Made by a program: the position numbers and the translations under genes
The notes under the pieces: model-generated
What the model was told of the DNA's origin: nothing
Database searches by the model: none
What the model saw: only the letters and a program-made list of their open reading frames with translations
Assembly (NCBI RefSeq): GCF_900090045.1
Contig: NW_021638295.1
Location: 1-64,000 of the forward strand
DNA length: 64,000 nt
Direction of reading: 5' to 3'
From: Plasmodium malariae
Lineage: Eukaryota > Apicomplexa > Aconoidasida > Haemosporida > Plasmodiidae
In this document: one piece after another, positions 1 to 13,671 of the stretch
Numbering within the stretch: position 1 is the stretch's first letter
Layout of the letters: each line of letters begins with the position of its first letter

Positions 1-3000
1 AACTAACTATAGATCATTAAAAGTCCATTACAATGAAAAAAAAATGTTTTTATTATTTAAATATATATTAAGTGTACTTACTCATAAGTAATTTCCACAT
101 AACTACCTTCACATATTTATATAGCATGAAGCAGTAAAAAATATAAGGCAAATTTTCTACTATTTTATTTCAACGTATCAGTGAATTAAGCGCATATCTA
201 TATAAAAGGACAAATATAAATGCTTTAACTAAAATAAAAGAATTAATTTTTCATTTGTACTAGAATTAATGAATTTTATATTACATATAAAAGTAACTAA
301 AAAAGTTATTGTTTATTCATAAGGTAGTAACATAAGGGTATTATTATTTGCAGTGCTATTTTATTCTTCAAAAAAGTATTAATTAGTATAAATAAAATAA
401 AAATATAAATTATAAAAAATAAAAGATACTTTTAATAGTAATTTAGTAAATACTTTTAATAAAGTTATATATCAAAAACGCAAAATCAAAAGAATTTATT
501 TTAATACAAATTATTTCAATAAACCCTCAACATATATATATATATATAGTAGTATATAACAGAACAATTCTAAATTTTAGTTATGAATGCTTTTAAGAAA
601 AAATAATAAAACAAGTACATTTTTCTTTTTTATAAAAAATATTATTTGACAATCAGAACAAAAACAATATATATGTGAAGAGAACAGGTACATAAACATA
701 TATGACTAATATAGTTAATGATTTTTTTTGTCAGTTTCCTAATAATAGCTTAGTTATTTGTACATGCTAAACTTTTAAATACTATTTTATAATAGAAAAA
801 ACATAAATAATTGTATAGCATATTATATTATTCACATGATGAAAAAAAAAAGAAAAACTAAAAAAGACATTTTTTTTTATAACACAAAATATAAATGTTA
901 CATATGCCGCACACCTACAACATGTATAACTTCTATTTAAGAATAATTTGAAAAATACATTCCAGGAATTATTTTATGTACATAATATTTATATTTTAAA
1001 ATGTACTATAGAATTTAACTCTCTCATATATTTCCATTACATTTTTTAGTATGCAATACTTCATATAAGTTAATATAATTCATTACGTGTAATATGAATA
1101 AAAAAAAATAATTTTAATTTAAGAATTGAATAATTTATATCTTATATATTTTTTTCTTTTGATTGTTAAAAAAAATATATATTTGCAAGATTTATAAAAA
1201 TTATGATATTAAAAAAAAGAAAAAAATCTAAAAGTATATGAAATGGTAAAAATACTTTTAATAATTATTCAACTAAAAATAAAATTACAGCAAAAACATA
1301 ATATCTTTAGGAAATACAGTATGATTATATATAACGTAACAAGCAAAAAAAAATTAGAAAATTCATTAATGTATTATTTTTCTTATTAACGTTTCTATTT
1401 AGGATATAACTGTTTATATTTGTTATTGATTTATAAGTAAATAATACCAAAATCATGTTTTAATTTACAGCTTATATACAACTTAATCAAATGATTATAT
1501 ATATTATTAATATACCAAAAAAAAAAATAGAAATATTTATATTACAAATTTCTATTAAACAGAGTGAATAAAAATGAATAAGAAAATATAAATATATTAA
1601 CACTTTAATAAAGAATTGATACTAATACATGTAAAAAAATACTTATCTAAAAAAATAATTAATTAAAAAAAATTTATATAGCCTTTAAAATTTTTAAAGT
1701 GTTATATGATGCATATTACCTTACAGCTTACTAAAAAATAAGATAATCACTTTTTATATTATTTTTTCATGTGTATATATATTATATAATTATATATATA
1801 TATATATATAAACGCATTTAAAATATTCTTGTTCTGGATACTTAAATTATTCTTTCATTTGGATATACTTAATTCTTCTAAAAATTATAAATTCTTTCTT
1901 ATATAAAAAAGAAAAATATAGCATCTTAATTAACATTTCTATCTGTTTTGAATATTATATAATGAATTACATAAATTTATAACTTCATTTTTGTAGTTAT
2001 TTCCTAAATATTCATGTAACTAATACAGTTGATAATTTTTAAGACTATTGTTTTTTCCTAAAATCTTTTATGCATGTTTGAACTATTAATAATATTCACG
2101 TCAATTTAAATTAAATAGTTATTCATATTTATCAAAATGAATAAACATTCAATATATAATTGTCATTTCTTTTGAAATATATTAATTCCTAAGTGAACTT
2201 ATACGACATGGAGGATAATTAATAAATAAATATTTTTATTTCCTATATGTATATTTATTAATTCATACATATTTATATTAATACGTTAATATTGTTTAAA
2301 TTATTGTAGATAATGTGTCAGTTTTAATAGTCATTATCAATATATAGTGTTTGATATAATAGATTAGATTTATTTTAATTTATCTTGTTATTAATATTAT
2401 AATAATGAGACATATGGCATTTTATTTAATATTTTGTTTAAAAATTAATTTATGTGAGCTATACATATTTTCAGTTAAATTATAATTTTCAAATAATTTC
2501 ATTAGGTAATATACTTGCCATAACATACATAATATAACTATTATATCTTATCAACAATACTAATTCACTATGATTTATATTGAAGCAAGTCCACACAAAC
2601 ATATATGTATTAAAATTATCAATAAATAAAAACCATTATGAGTTTCATTTATATGTGTTTTATATTACTCTATAATTTTACAAATATTTATTTTTTCTAA
2701 TAAATTTATTTTTTTCAAAACATATTTAATACTTTCTTACTACAAATTTGTTTCCATGCATATATCTAATGTAATTCTTACCAAAATAAAAAAATTAATG
2801 TAAAATTTATTCCTTTTTCTCTCTTCCATATGATTTCATTCATTACATTCAAATTTACATACGTAATTTACTTGTGCATATTTTTTACTATTACATGTGT
2901 AAACTTCGTTAGATACTTGTTTATCTATAGTGAAAATTATTAACATATACATCAGCATGTAATTACAGTTCATGTATATGTACACTTATTTACTTATATT

Positions 3001-6000
3001 ATGTTTTCTAACTTACTACGAAGAACTAATAACGTTCGGTTTTTCTTATACCTTTACCCCTTATGTTTTTGTAATTTCTATATTATTATTTTTTGTTTTT
3101 TCCATGCTTACGGTGAACCCGTTAATTAATCTCCTTATAAATATTTAATAGAGGTAATCAAATGAACGTTAACAGTTTTGACGCAATAAAAAATGGCTAC
3201 AGTTAAACTAATTTCCTTTTCAAATTATTAATTTGTACATATCTCTTTCAAATGACTTATAATTTATATATATATTTTTTTTTTCCTTTTTCTTTATTAA
3301 CATCCATAAGAGAAATTAGTATTTCAACGAACTTTATATATTGTTGTATTTTATTTGCCATTATTTGAATTTTATCATCCGTTACATTCTCTCTTATGTA
3401 CATTAACTTATTCTATATTTTTCACAACTACAACGGATTAACATACCTTGGTAATGTTAGTAATTTCATTTAAATAAATTTTCCAATATTCAAAGTTTGC
3501 ATACATATGCATGTGCGCATGTTTTCCCTTTATGCTTTTCAATATAAATGATTTAACACATACAAAGAAAGAGAATATAACAAAATATATATATGCGTGA
3601 GAGTCGTACACATAGATAAGCATATAATCGTGAATAATGCTATCCTATTAATGAACATAGTTATTAACTCATTTGTGTCCTCAAATTGTTTAAGTTATTG
3701 ACATAACATTGTATTCCTGAGATAAATTACTTATTCTTTTTATTTTACTTTAAACGGATTAAATGAGCATTCGTGTCTGTATAAATGCACACTTCCTATG
3801 GGTTTCATCATTCATGTCTTGAATGATGGGTGCAATAACATAAAAAAAAATTTTCATATATATGTATGAAGCTAAGCCATGATAAGTCAATGTTGAAATA
3901 ATCTCATAAGATGAAATGGAAAAACCAGTCTGTAAAGATATATTGTATATCTTTTATTTGTTACTATTATTTTTATGTTCACTCCGTTTAGTTAGTAAAA
4001 CATGATTACATCATCCCTGTTACTAATATAGTCAAATAATTCTACGTGTTTTCTCAAGTTTAAAAATAAAGATACGTTTTTTGAAATATAAGAAGGTACA
4101 TTTATTGAAATGTGTAAATGGATATATTACATTAAGTATACATATGTACACGCTCCTACAATTATTTACATATATACATACATGCATGTATGCACATATA
4201 AATGCACACGTATAGCAGCATGATTGACACATATAAATATGTTGATATCAGTTGTTTTTAACTCTTATATCTCCATTTCCCAAGAAACTACATAGTTAAA
4301 GGCTTATTTTTTTACTTCTTCATTCATACAAAGGAAAGAAAAAATAAATTAGAGAAATATTCTAAACAGATAAATAATTATATTTTTTTGTCTCTTTTAC
4401 ATAAAACAATTACATATATATCCATCTTCCTATTCAGAAAAATTTCTTTTTAATTGCTATAAGATCCTAAAACAGAAAAAAAAAACTATCTTAAAATTTC
4501 CAGTTATATAGATACATTTTGTATCAATATTAATCACTTTTTATGTTATTTAATTTTTTTTTATTTTCTCGAAGTCACTTTTGCATGACCTTGTTGGATA
4601 ATATATTACTTCTTCTGCATTCTCTCCTTTTTCAGCGCAACTCACTTTCTGGATAAATAAGTCATCTGCATACAGATACATGTAACAAATAAAAAGAAAG
4701 CCTTTTGTTTATGTCCATAATATTGGTAATTGTAACATGTACACAACTTTAATTCATGAAATTCTTATATTTTTTATTTATTGAAATGTGTGCATTTACA
4801 CTCTATAAATACTTATAGGTACAATAAAAATTGATATCAAAAGTACATAAAATAAATTATTTTTTATAATTTTAATTATAAATATTATAAGAATTATTGT
4901 ATTAATTCAGTATTATGTGTTAAAATCATTTATTTTGCTACAACTCTAAATTTCAAATACTACTTTTACTTATTCTTAAAAACTAGTATACGATGTATTT
5001 CTATTGGAATTTAATATTATCTTAATTTTCGATTTTAATATTTCAAATATTAATTACAAAAATAGAAAACTAAAAAATAGAGATAAAAAAGAGAATAAAC
5101 GAAATCAAATAAGAGGGACATGTAAATACGTGAACTAAGGATCTTTCATGGAATATACATACCCACCTAATGTATTTTCGTTACATATATATATATTAAT
5201 AATTAAAAACAATTAAAAAAAAGGTTAAAACAAATTATATATATTAAAGTTCAATATTATCATAGAAAAATTAAAATCTGAATATTCAGAAAATTCCAAA
5301 AAAGTATTTTCATTTTTTTTTGGATTAAGTATTTAACTTTTTTACGGTTTTAATGTTATACATTCTCAAAATATTTAATTAACACTCTCTTAAGTGGCTT
5401 CTACTAAAGAAGAATTTTGTTGTCATGTATTTTACTTTAGGAATACAGTAACTATACAAATAAATGAAAAGCTAATAAGCATTAAAAAAAAAAGAATAAA
5501 TACATGAAAATAAGATTTTTTAATTCTATACAAATTTTATTATCATTATTACTTTTTTATTCATGTAGATATTTTTATAAATATGGATTTTATGCCTTAT
5601 ACAAAAGAGCATTTTCGTAATAATTTTCTCTTTTTTTTTTTAACGATTATAACGTTCTTATTTACATTTGATTATATTTTGTAATTCTATATAATATATG
5701 CATTTTTCTTATTAATATTATTGAATAATTTCCTACAAATGAAAAATATAGGACTACATAATTTTAATATAATTTTTTTCAATAATATGACATGATTAAT
5801 TATTTATAAATTCTTATAAAAAGAAAAAAAAAAGAAATTATATATATAATTCATTCATATATTATTACATTTAATTCATTAGTTCAATTTTTTAGTAATA
5901 CAATAAATGAAATAAATTTGCAGTATGTTTATTTATAAATTGTTTCTATAGTATATATATATATATATATATACAATTCTGTTACTGCAAAATTAATTAA

Positions 6001-6830
6001 ATACCTCAAATAAACGCAATAATAAAATAATTAATATTATAAACTCTTCATTAAGTTGTAAATATATAAAGAATATATAAGTTTTTAAACTAAAACAAAT
6101 AATAAAAATTTAAAAAAAATATATTTTAAATATATTTTTATATCTTCAAAGATATATCATCCAAAGTAAAATAAATATACATTAAAAAACTTTTTACAAC
6201 AATTACGTTCTACAAAATACTTTTCATACACCTATTTTGTAAACGAAATATTAGCTCTTTCCAAGGTTTAAGAAGTATATATATATATACATATAAGAGA
6301 AACGACATATATTCACTTTTATTATATACAAAACAAAATAAATTAATTGCTAATACAAAGGTAATTATAATTTTTCTTAATAACATTAAAAAATTACACT
6401 TTTAGAATATAACAAAATAAAAAACATAAAACGAGGACTTTTAAATAAAATAGAAATTAAAATATTTCAGCAAAATTATATAAATTCGGTTATTATATAT
6501 TAAAAGTAACCCATATATGTAGAATATATAATCATTTTTAATGACAATCTATATAAATTCATACTTGTATATAAGAAACCATGAAAATTAATCATTCACA
6601 TACATTACCTTATAATCGAATTGAAGGATGTTATATATTCAAATTTAAAAAAAAATAAAATCTTTTGTTATATATTTGTAAAAAAAAAAAAGTCGACTTA
6701 TGTGTATATGCATTTATAAAATATAAGTAATTATATGGAAGTTTAATAAACACTTGAGTAAAGGTATTAGAGTTAGTAAATCATATTAAAGACTTCATTA
6801 TAGAAAGTAACATTTTTCTTATTATTAATT
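1..6830. other. Gene-free subtelomeric intergenic DNA
   Basis: No open frame here looks coding: the longest minus-strand frames (3438-3623 and 4032-4232) have low-complexity composition and no family motif. The stretch holds many A, T and TA runs, for example TA runs near 1793-1810 and 5950-5972. From about 570 to 4650 it carries copy A of a duplicated block described separately. The last 600 bases before the dead fam-l gene resemble the 3' flanks of the live fam genes. Confidence 0.6.
570..4650. repeat. Diverged duplicated subtelomeric block, copy A
   Basis: By eye this segment runs collinear with 18455-21950. Matching landmarks include 780-840 with 18690-18720, 1690-1800 with 19445-19560, 2040-2100 with 19800-19860, 3010-3060 with 20285-20330, 3300-3345 with 20555-20600, 3830-3900 with 21070-21140 and 3975-4000 with 21215-21235. 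Identity is patchy, so this is an old duplication with insertions and deletions. The part from about 2800 to 4650 is visibly less AT-rich than the surrounding DNA. No intact gene is seen in either copy. It could be a decayed gene, a non-coding transcript or a structural subtelomeric element. Boundaries are approximate. Confidence 0.5.
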
Positions 6831-7814
6831 TTATCTTTTCCTGAATTTAATTTTTTCATATTTTTTAACTTTTTTATGGTAATAAACAACTATAAATATA
6901 TGAGTGAAATTTAATAATAAGAAAGTTATTAAATATATTAGATAAAACCAAAAAATTGATACTTAGAATTTAACAGTATCATACTAATCAAAATTCTTTC
7001 TGTTCTTACAAATTTTTTTAATGGATTTGAATAAAAGATATAATGAGGCTTCATTCAAAATTTTATTTAAACATTACAACCACTGAATCAAAGGGTTTCT
7101 CAATAAATCATTATACTTATCAATAAGCTACCAATTACAAGAAAAATCTAATATTATTTAGACTAATAATAAAAAGAACAAAAATATAAGTAAAGCAAAA
7201 CGCAACCTATATTTTTTACGTATTATTTTATTATAAATCTTTTCAGTAAATATCATGTTTTTTTTAAGAAACTCTATATAATCAAGCTCTTTTAATATTT
7301 TTTTTTTATTCGGGAATATTTTTTTGTTTCAAGCATACAAGATTTATTTTTACTATATTCCTTATAGCCTCCTACGCTCATTGTTGAACTGCTATTTTAT
7401 CGTTATTTTTTTTCTGTAGACTTTTTTTCATTATTAGATATATCTTTTTTTTTTGTGCGATACATAATTTGGTATATCTTCTCTTAAACATCCAAAACTT
7501 GAATCCTTATCCTGTTTATATTTTGCTAGTATCCTATATGTTCTTGCATCTAATTATTTATTAGGATTCTAGTTTTCATCCAGAAAGTTCTTAAATATAG
7601 ACTAAAAAAAATATAGTAAATATTTGTTAATTAAAGAATAAAATATTTATTCTAACAAAGTTTATTAATAAAAACAAAACACTAAAATTGATAATAATCC
7701 AAATATTCTCAAATAATGTTATTATACTACATCATTCTTAAAATAGAATGTCCAGGTTAAAAGTATAAAAGAAGAAATTTTAATAAATAAAAGAATCTTA
7801 ATTTTTCGTTCAAT
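6831..7814 (-). pseudogene. Degenerate fam-l-type exported protein gene
   Basis: Exon 1 relic at about 7727-7814 encodes the usual hydrophobic leader, but its start codon reads ATT instead of ATG. Exon 2 relic runs from an AG acceptor at about 7602 to a stop at 6831-6833. Its first 50 bases hold two in-frame stops, followed by a clear RILAK export-type motif with KYKQDKD after it. Further on, ETKKYS, KELDY, a Leu-rich membrane segment (with stops) and the family C-terminus YYHKKVKKYE can be read, but in more than one frame. Order and spacing match the intact fam-l genes in this window, so this is a dead copy. The upstream element shared by the live genes is still present at about 8190-8265. 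Confidence 0.75.
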
Positions 7815-8189
7815 GATATATTTTTTTAATTCTGAAATATATTCTATAAAGACTAAATTAACAGTTATATAATACACATTAATATTAAAGCTCAATATAA
7901 TTATTTTTATTATTTTTTTTTTTTTTTGTAGAGTATCAATAAAATCTACATAGTTATAATGCTTTTTACAACAGACAACAAGAAAAGTAACTTTTAATAT
8001 ATATTATAAAAATTTTATGTTAATTTTATTTTTAAAAATTTATTTTCATTTTAATAATATAATTTGCTTTGTTTCATAAATATTCAAAATATAAAATTTA
8101 ATGTGGTAAAGTAGTAAAATAATTTTTTTTATTAATCCTTTTTAAAAATTAATAAAATAAGTTTTCTTAACATCTGTAAATATTTAGTG

Positions 8190-8265
8190 TTCCTAGAATA
8201 GAAAATATATAAGCTACAGAATGTATAGACTATAGAAAGTATGGAATATATATAATACCCTTTTC
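8190..8265 (-). promoter_or_regulatory. Recurrent upstream element of fam genes (dead copy)
   Basis: A block built from TATAGA, GAATATA and TAATA words lies about 380 bp upstream of the degenerate exon 1, at the same distance as in the seven intact genes. Promoter function is inferred only from position and recurrence. Confidence 0.3.
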
Positions 8266-8299
8266 CATATATAAAGAAAATAATATCAAATTTCAACTA

Positions 8300-10112
8300 T
8301 ATTTTGCTGTTAATAATTCTAATAATATAAATATTATATTTTGTAAAATTATATAATTTCTAATAAAATGATAATTGTTAAATTAATATAATAATAGTAA
8401 TGATAAAATTAAAAGGCAAATATTTGTACAAAATTTCATTGTATATCAATTAGAACACTCGCATTATATAAAGGAATACAGTATATTTAGCAATTCAAAT
8501 TTATTGAATACTACAAAATCTATAAAACAATCTATATTTTTTAGTAATGTTAGTTTTAATTTTTTATTTTTGTATGACCATTTTTGAAATGTATAATATT
8601 TAATTAAAATTAATTCACATAAATATTTGTAGCTAAAAGTTTTTTAAATTCTACAAAACTTTTTTTGTAAATAAATATACTAATTTAGAAAAATTATAAA
8701 AAAAAAATAGTAACAATAAATAAATTATACGGAAATTTTTTCCTTAAAGGCATTATAAGAATAAACTTGGTGCATTAATTTCTCTCTCAAATTTTTTATT
8801 AATAAGAACTCTTATATTTTTTACTTATAAATTTATTATTTTATAAATAATTATGTTTTATAATGTCCTTTTAAATTAACCACTATATAAGCGTAATAAT
8901 AGAACGATTAAGTTATGCATACTATTATATATAAAAAAATATAATAATACACAAAATTAATAATGGAATACATACACTTAAAACTAAAATTAAAATTACA
9001 ATAATTAATACTGAATACTCCATGCATATAGAAGAAAAATTAACTCTATACCTAAATCTTTGTTTAGGAATTACATAATAAAAAGTTTTTTCTTTTTACT
9101 ATTATTTAAAAAATAGCACTATAAACTTGAAAATATAATTAATGTTTAACAAAAACATTAAACATTATTGTAAATGTTCAAAATAATATTATCAATTAAT
9201 ATATTTATAGAAAACCATAAAAAATAGCAAAAATATGTAGTTCATTTATTTATACATTTTCAATATATTATATATATAATTTATTTTTCTAATATAGAAA
9301 TAACACCGAAGTTAAAAACACCATTAAAATAGAACATGTATTTAACTCTTTGTTTAATTGTAAAAATATATAATCTATTACTTAGCAATTATATATAATA
9401 AAGATATATTTTTTGTTACATAATTATAACTTCAATTTTATATAATCCAAATGAAAGTAAAAATATATTAAAAGAGATTTTACAGTAATTATATCTAATA
9501 ATATAATTCTTTTAAAACATATTATACAGAACAAATAAATGTTTTTCTCTTGGTAAAAAAAATATATATATACATATAAATGCAACAAAATATGTTAACC
9601 TTTTTTCATTAAATACAAAAGAAGATACATTTATTTCTAATTTAAGTCTAATAATACATTTTTCTGAAAGTGGGAAAATACACATTTTTGACAAGAACAA
9701 ATGAAATAATAAAAAATAACATTCCATATAATTCATATATTAATTTTCAAACTACTTGAATGAAACTTTATGAATTATTATTTAATATATATTAATTTTA
9801 ACGTACAAAAATATTTTTTTTTTAAGTCTATGTAAATTCATAAGTATATATATTAGGCCACAATAGTTAGTCTAAGTAAGGTACACTTTAATATACATAT
9901 ATAAAAATAATATAACATTCAAATTTAAGAAAAAACTAGGAACATATTTTTTTATTGTTGTGTATCAAAAATATCACGTATATGTGAGTGATTTTATAAA
10001 ACATAAGCAATTGTAACTATTCTTACTAAATGCTTCCTTAAATGTATTACAGATATTTTAAGAATAATATTAAAGACATGCTTAAAAAAAAAAAATATTC
10101 TTCATTATTTAT
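8300..10112. other. Intergenic, no gene seen
   Basis: The spacer between the dead fam-l gene and the next fam gene. The minus-strand open frame at 9512-9736 is A/T-driven. Its sequence (about 9560-9650) resembles other fam 3' flanks such as 13140-13200, so it reads as shared 3' flank rather than a gene. Confidence 0.5.
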
Positions 10113-10990
10113 TTATTCATTCATCAACTTAATTTTATTATATATTTCTTTATTTTTTAAGATTTTAGGAATTGCTATTATAATTAAAATAGAAAATATA
10201 ATAATATCTATGCCATATAAAATTGTACAAGTATAGGGATCTAAGCTTTCTGGTATTGTAATAATCGAAGATAAAGCGTTTCTAATATATTCCCCAGCAT
10301 TTTTTACCACACCATATATATCTCCTATAATGTATCCTACTCCCAACATAAGAAAAATAAGAAATAGTGCAACTCCGTATCTGTAACTTCTAAATTTTAT
10401 TTTTTTCAAATTTATATAGCAAATCCTTCTTTTTTTATCTAAAAAATTATCATAATCTTTTTTATTTATCCATTTTTTTTCAAAATGGAAATGTTTTCCA
10501 TCAAATATTGCTTTATTGTAATCTATAACTTCTGTATAGTATTGACTTTTATTTAATAAACTTATATTTGAAAGTTTGCTTTTTCCTTTTTCAACTTTTT
10601 CATTCCTATATATATCCTTTTTTTTATTCACTTCATTATTTTGAAAATTTTCTTTCAAGTATAAATCATTTGAATTATCTGGTTTATATTTTGCTAGCGA
10701 TCGATAATTTCTTTTATCTAATCCTCCATCAACATGACAATTTTTTTCCATAGATTTACGAAATATAAACTAAAAAAAAAAATAAGTGTTTATTATTTAA
10801 AAAAATAAATATTATAATGCTAAAAAATAGTATTAATAAAAGATACTATAAATTTAATTAAAGTAAATATAACTAAATTATATAATAATACTGTATCACT
10901 ATTAAAAAGGCATATCCATGTTAAAAGGAGAAACACAGCAATATTAATAAAAAATTGTAAATTATTTGTTTTTTCAAATATGAAAGTCAT
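10113..10990 (-). CDS. Plasmodium exported protein, fam-m type
   Basis: A two-exon gene of about 251 residues: exon 1 at 10892-10990 (33 codons), intron 10770-10891 (GT..AG, 122 bp, phase 0), exon 2 at 10113-10769. Exon 1 gives a hydrophobic leader (about residues 12-28). The export-type motif RSLAK starts at residue 56. HFHFEKKW and KIKFRSY, which I associate with fam-m, precede a first membrane segment (about 165-187); a second lies at about 215-233, then a short basic tail. Two transmembrane helices with an exported N-terminal part fit residence in host red-cell membranes or vesicles (inferred from the family). The start is odd: the codon where the sister genes have ATG reads TTT here, and an in-frame ATG 12 nt upstream extends exon 1 by four codons. 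The fam-m versus fam-l label is from memory. Confidence 0.82.
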
Positions 10991-11350
10991 CATATTTTAA
11001 AATATTAAATAAATAAAAAATTAATAATTATATAAGATACTTCTAATGACCAAGGATACACTATTAAAAAATTTTTTTTTTCTATTTCTTCTCAACTACT
11101 TAATAAAATATAACTATAACGAATATTACCACATTTACAATATAAATTAACAATAAAAATAAATTAAATAATTTTTATTATAATTATATTTAAAATTACA
11201 GTACTCTTTACTTAAAATTAAATAATTTGATTTTATTCATAAATACTCAAAATGTATCAATTATATATTTAATTCAATGACATAAAATAACATTTTTACT
11301 ATTTTTTTCAAAAAAAAAAAAAAAAATAGATGAATTCATAATATTTTGAA

Positions 11351-11412
11351 ATATTTAGTTTATATAGAATATAGAACCTATAGAATATAGATAATACATT
11401 GTTCTATACACT
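11351..11412 (-). promoter_or_regulatory. Recurrent upstream element of fam genes
   Basis: Begins about 360 bp upstream of the ATG at 10990. It holds repeated TATAGAATATAG-like words followed by TAATACATTGTTCTATA, close to the block upstream of the fam-m gene at 29.5 kb. Function as promoter or regulator is inferred. Confidence 0.35.
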
Positions 11413-13671
11413 AGCAAAATATGTAGAAATTATAAGAATATTATTTTTCTAATGACACTAATTGTATAAAGATTATATTTTAGAATAACATTTATTATTC
11501 TTAAAAAATACTGAATATTATAAAAATATAATAATAATATATAAAATTAATAATATTTTTCGTTATGTTAATCATAATATATTTTTGTGGTAATCCATAG
11601 GTATATCCAGTAATCTCTAGTCTATAATAAATATTAAATATCTAACATATATCCTCCTTTTACGTTTATTAACTAACATATATTTTAAAGGAAAATTATT
11701 CCTATTTTATATTTGTACCATAAATTTTAAGAATTAAAATATTTTATTATTTTTTATTTATGCTATAATTTCTAAATTAAAGATATTTATATACATTTAA
11801 ATGCATTTTTTTCTTTTTATTTTTAATTTATTATACATATTTAGAAGAAATATAATTACAGACGCAAAAAAAAAAAAAAAAAAAAAAATATATTATCACT
11901 ACAGAATTATTTCATATATCTTTGCATACATATACTATTTAAATGGATTAATATATTTTAATAAATTATATTAATAATTCATATTAAAAAAAAAAAATAA
12001 TACATGTATATATAGTTTTGCAAAATTTTTTATTATCAATATAATCAATTTCACCACACAGTATGGTCATATATACTAGTGTAATTTTCTACTGGTACCG
12101 AGTTTTCTTATACACAAACATAACATTCATGGGTTATTTCATTGACTAAGAAATATCTCTAATGTTTTGTGCAAAGGATAAAATTAATAAAATATATCAA
12201 CGTTAAAATATTCATTTGAATTTTTATAAAATCAAATTTAATAAGTGAAAATTACTATCAAATTTTTGCATGGGGAATCATATATATTATATTTAATTAA
12301 ACAATGTAAAAAAAAAAAAAAAAAGAATAACCCTTTAAATATATATTTATAATAGTAATATATCAAATAAATATGTTATTACCTATTTATAAATCATTCA
12401 TAAGAAAATAATTCCTTCTTTCATTTTTATTTTTGATGAAAAAATACCCAATACTAATTTGAAGAAATTAGAAATTGTCAATATTATCTATAATTTTAGA
12501 CATTCTTATATTAATATTAACACATTACTAAAAATATTTATAGACATAAAAAAAACAGGAATTATTTGTAAAAAAATACATGAACATTGTTATATGTATG
12601 TAAAAAAAAAATATATTTTTCCATTATCCCTTATAATAACTTATGTTTTTACAGACTTATAGATATATTTAAAACTTTCTCTATTATAAAAAGTAAAAAG
12701 AAAAGTTTTTATACTTATTATCTGTTGACATATAATTATATTTAATTCATTAATTTATTCTTATAGTAGTGTAAAAAGTAAAATATATATTTTATATTTA
12801 TTTATAAAATTTCATCATAATGTACATTTAAATAATTTTTTCTATGTCGAATTAACATCAGAATTAAGTATAATAATAAAATAATATATTAATTTTCCTC
12901 TTTATTTAATTTCTATTATTTAGAATTCTTAACTTATTAAATTGTTATGTATTGTCCATAATTATATATGATATTAGTTTATTATATTTTTATAATACCA
13001 CATTTATATAATAAAAGTAATACTAAAAAAAGCCACTTATAAATATTTTTAAAATAAATATACCTTATTATTTACTTCTCATAATTCATATCTTATACAA
13101 TAATTATTAAGCTCTTTTTTATGTAACAAAATTATATATTTATATATATATATAAATGCAAAGAAATATATTCACTTAAATACAAAAAAGACACATTTAA
13201 TTATAATGTAAAAACAATAAAATATCTTTCTAATTACGCCCGTAAATAATGATTTTATAATCAAATAAGAGAAAAAGTACAGAGTACCACTTCTTATAGT
13301 TGGTATTTAAAGTAATAAAGGACTTCCTTAAAGTTATATGTATTGTCCAATTATATTAATTATAATTCATAAACTTTTTTTTTCATAAAAATCAATTCAT
13401 ATAGAAAAATATATAAAATCATTACTTTTAATTATAATGTAACAATACAGTAATATTCATATATAAAAACACGAAAACATTCAAATTCATAAAAAGTCTT
13501 ATAGCATATTTTTAGGACTTCTTGTATAATAAAAGGCGTATGTAAGTAAAAGTGTTTACAAAATTTAAGTAATTACGAAATAGCTAGTACGTAGGTTACT
13601 AAAAATATTACTAATGATGCTTTATATTAAATATTACATTACTGAAAGAAACATATTCCACATTAAATATT
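11413..13671. other. Intergenic, no gene seen
   Basis: Spacer of about 2.2 kb with long A runs near 11866-11888 and 12307-12324. The plus-strand open frame at 12459-12662 has no recognisable motif and lies in A/T-biased DNA. The part nearest the next gene (13130-13670) resembles other fam 3' flanks. Confidence 0.5.

Noticed and set aside
4032..4232. Minus-strand frame rich in Cys and Tyr
   Set aside because: Falls in low-complexity ACATATA-type DNA inside the duplicated block and is not conserved as a frame in the second copy.
9512..9736. Minus-strand 74-codon frame downstream of the fam-m gene
   Set aside because: The DNA resembles other fam 3' flanks and the frame is not kept in them.
12459..12662. 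Plus-strand 67-codon frame
   Set aside because: No motif or conservation; typical chance frame in A-rich DNA.
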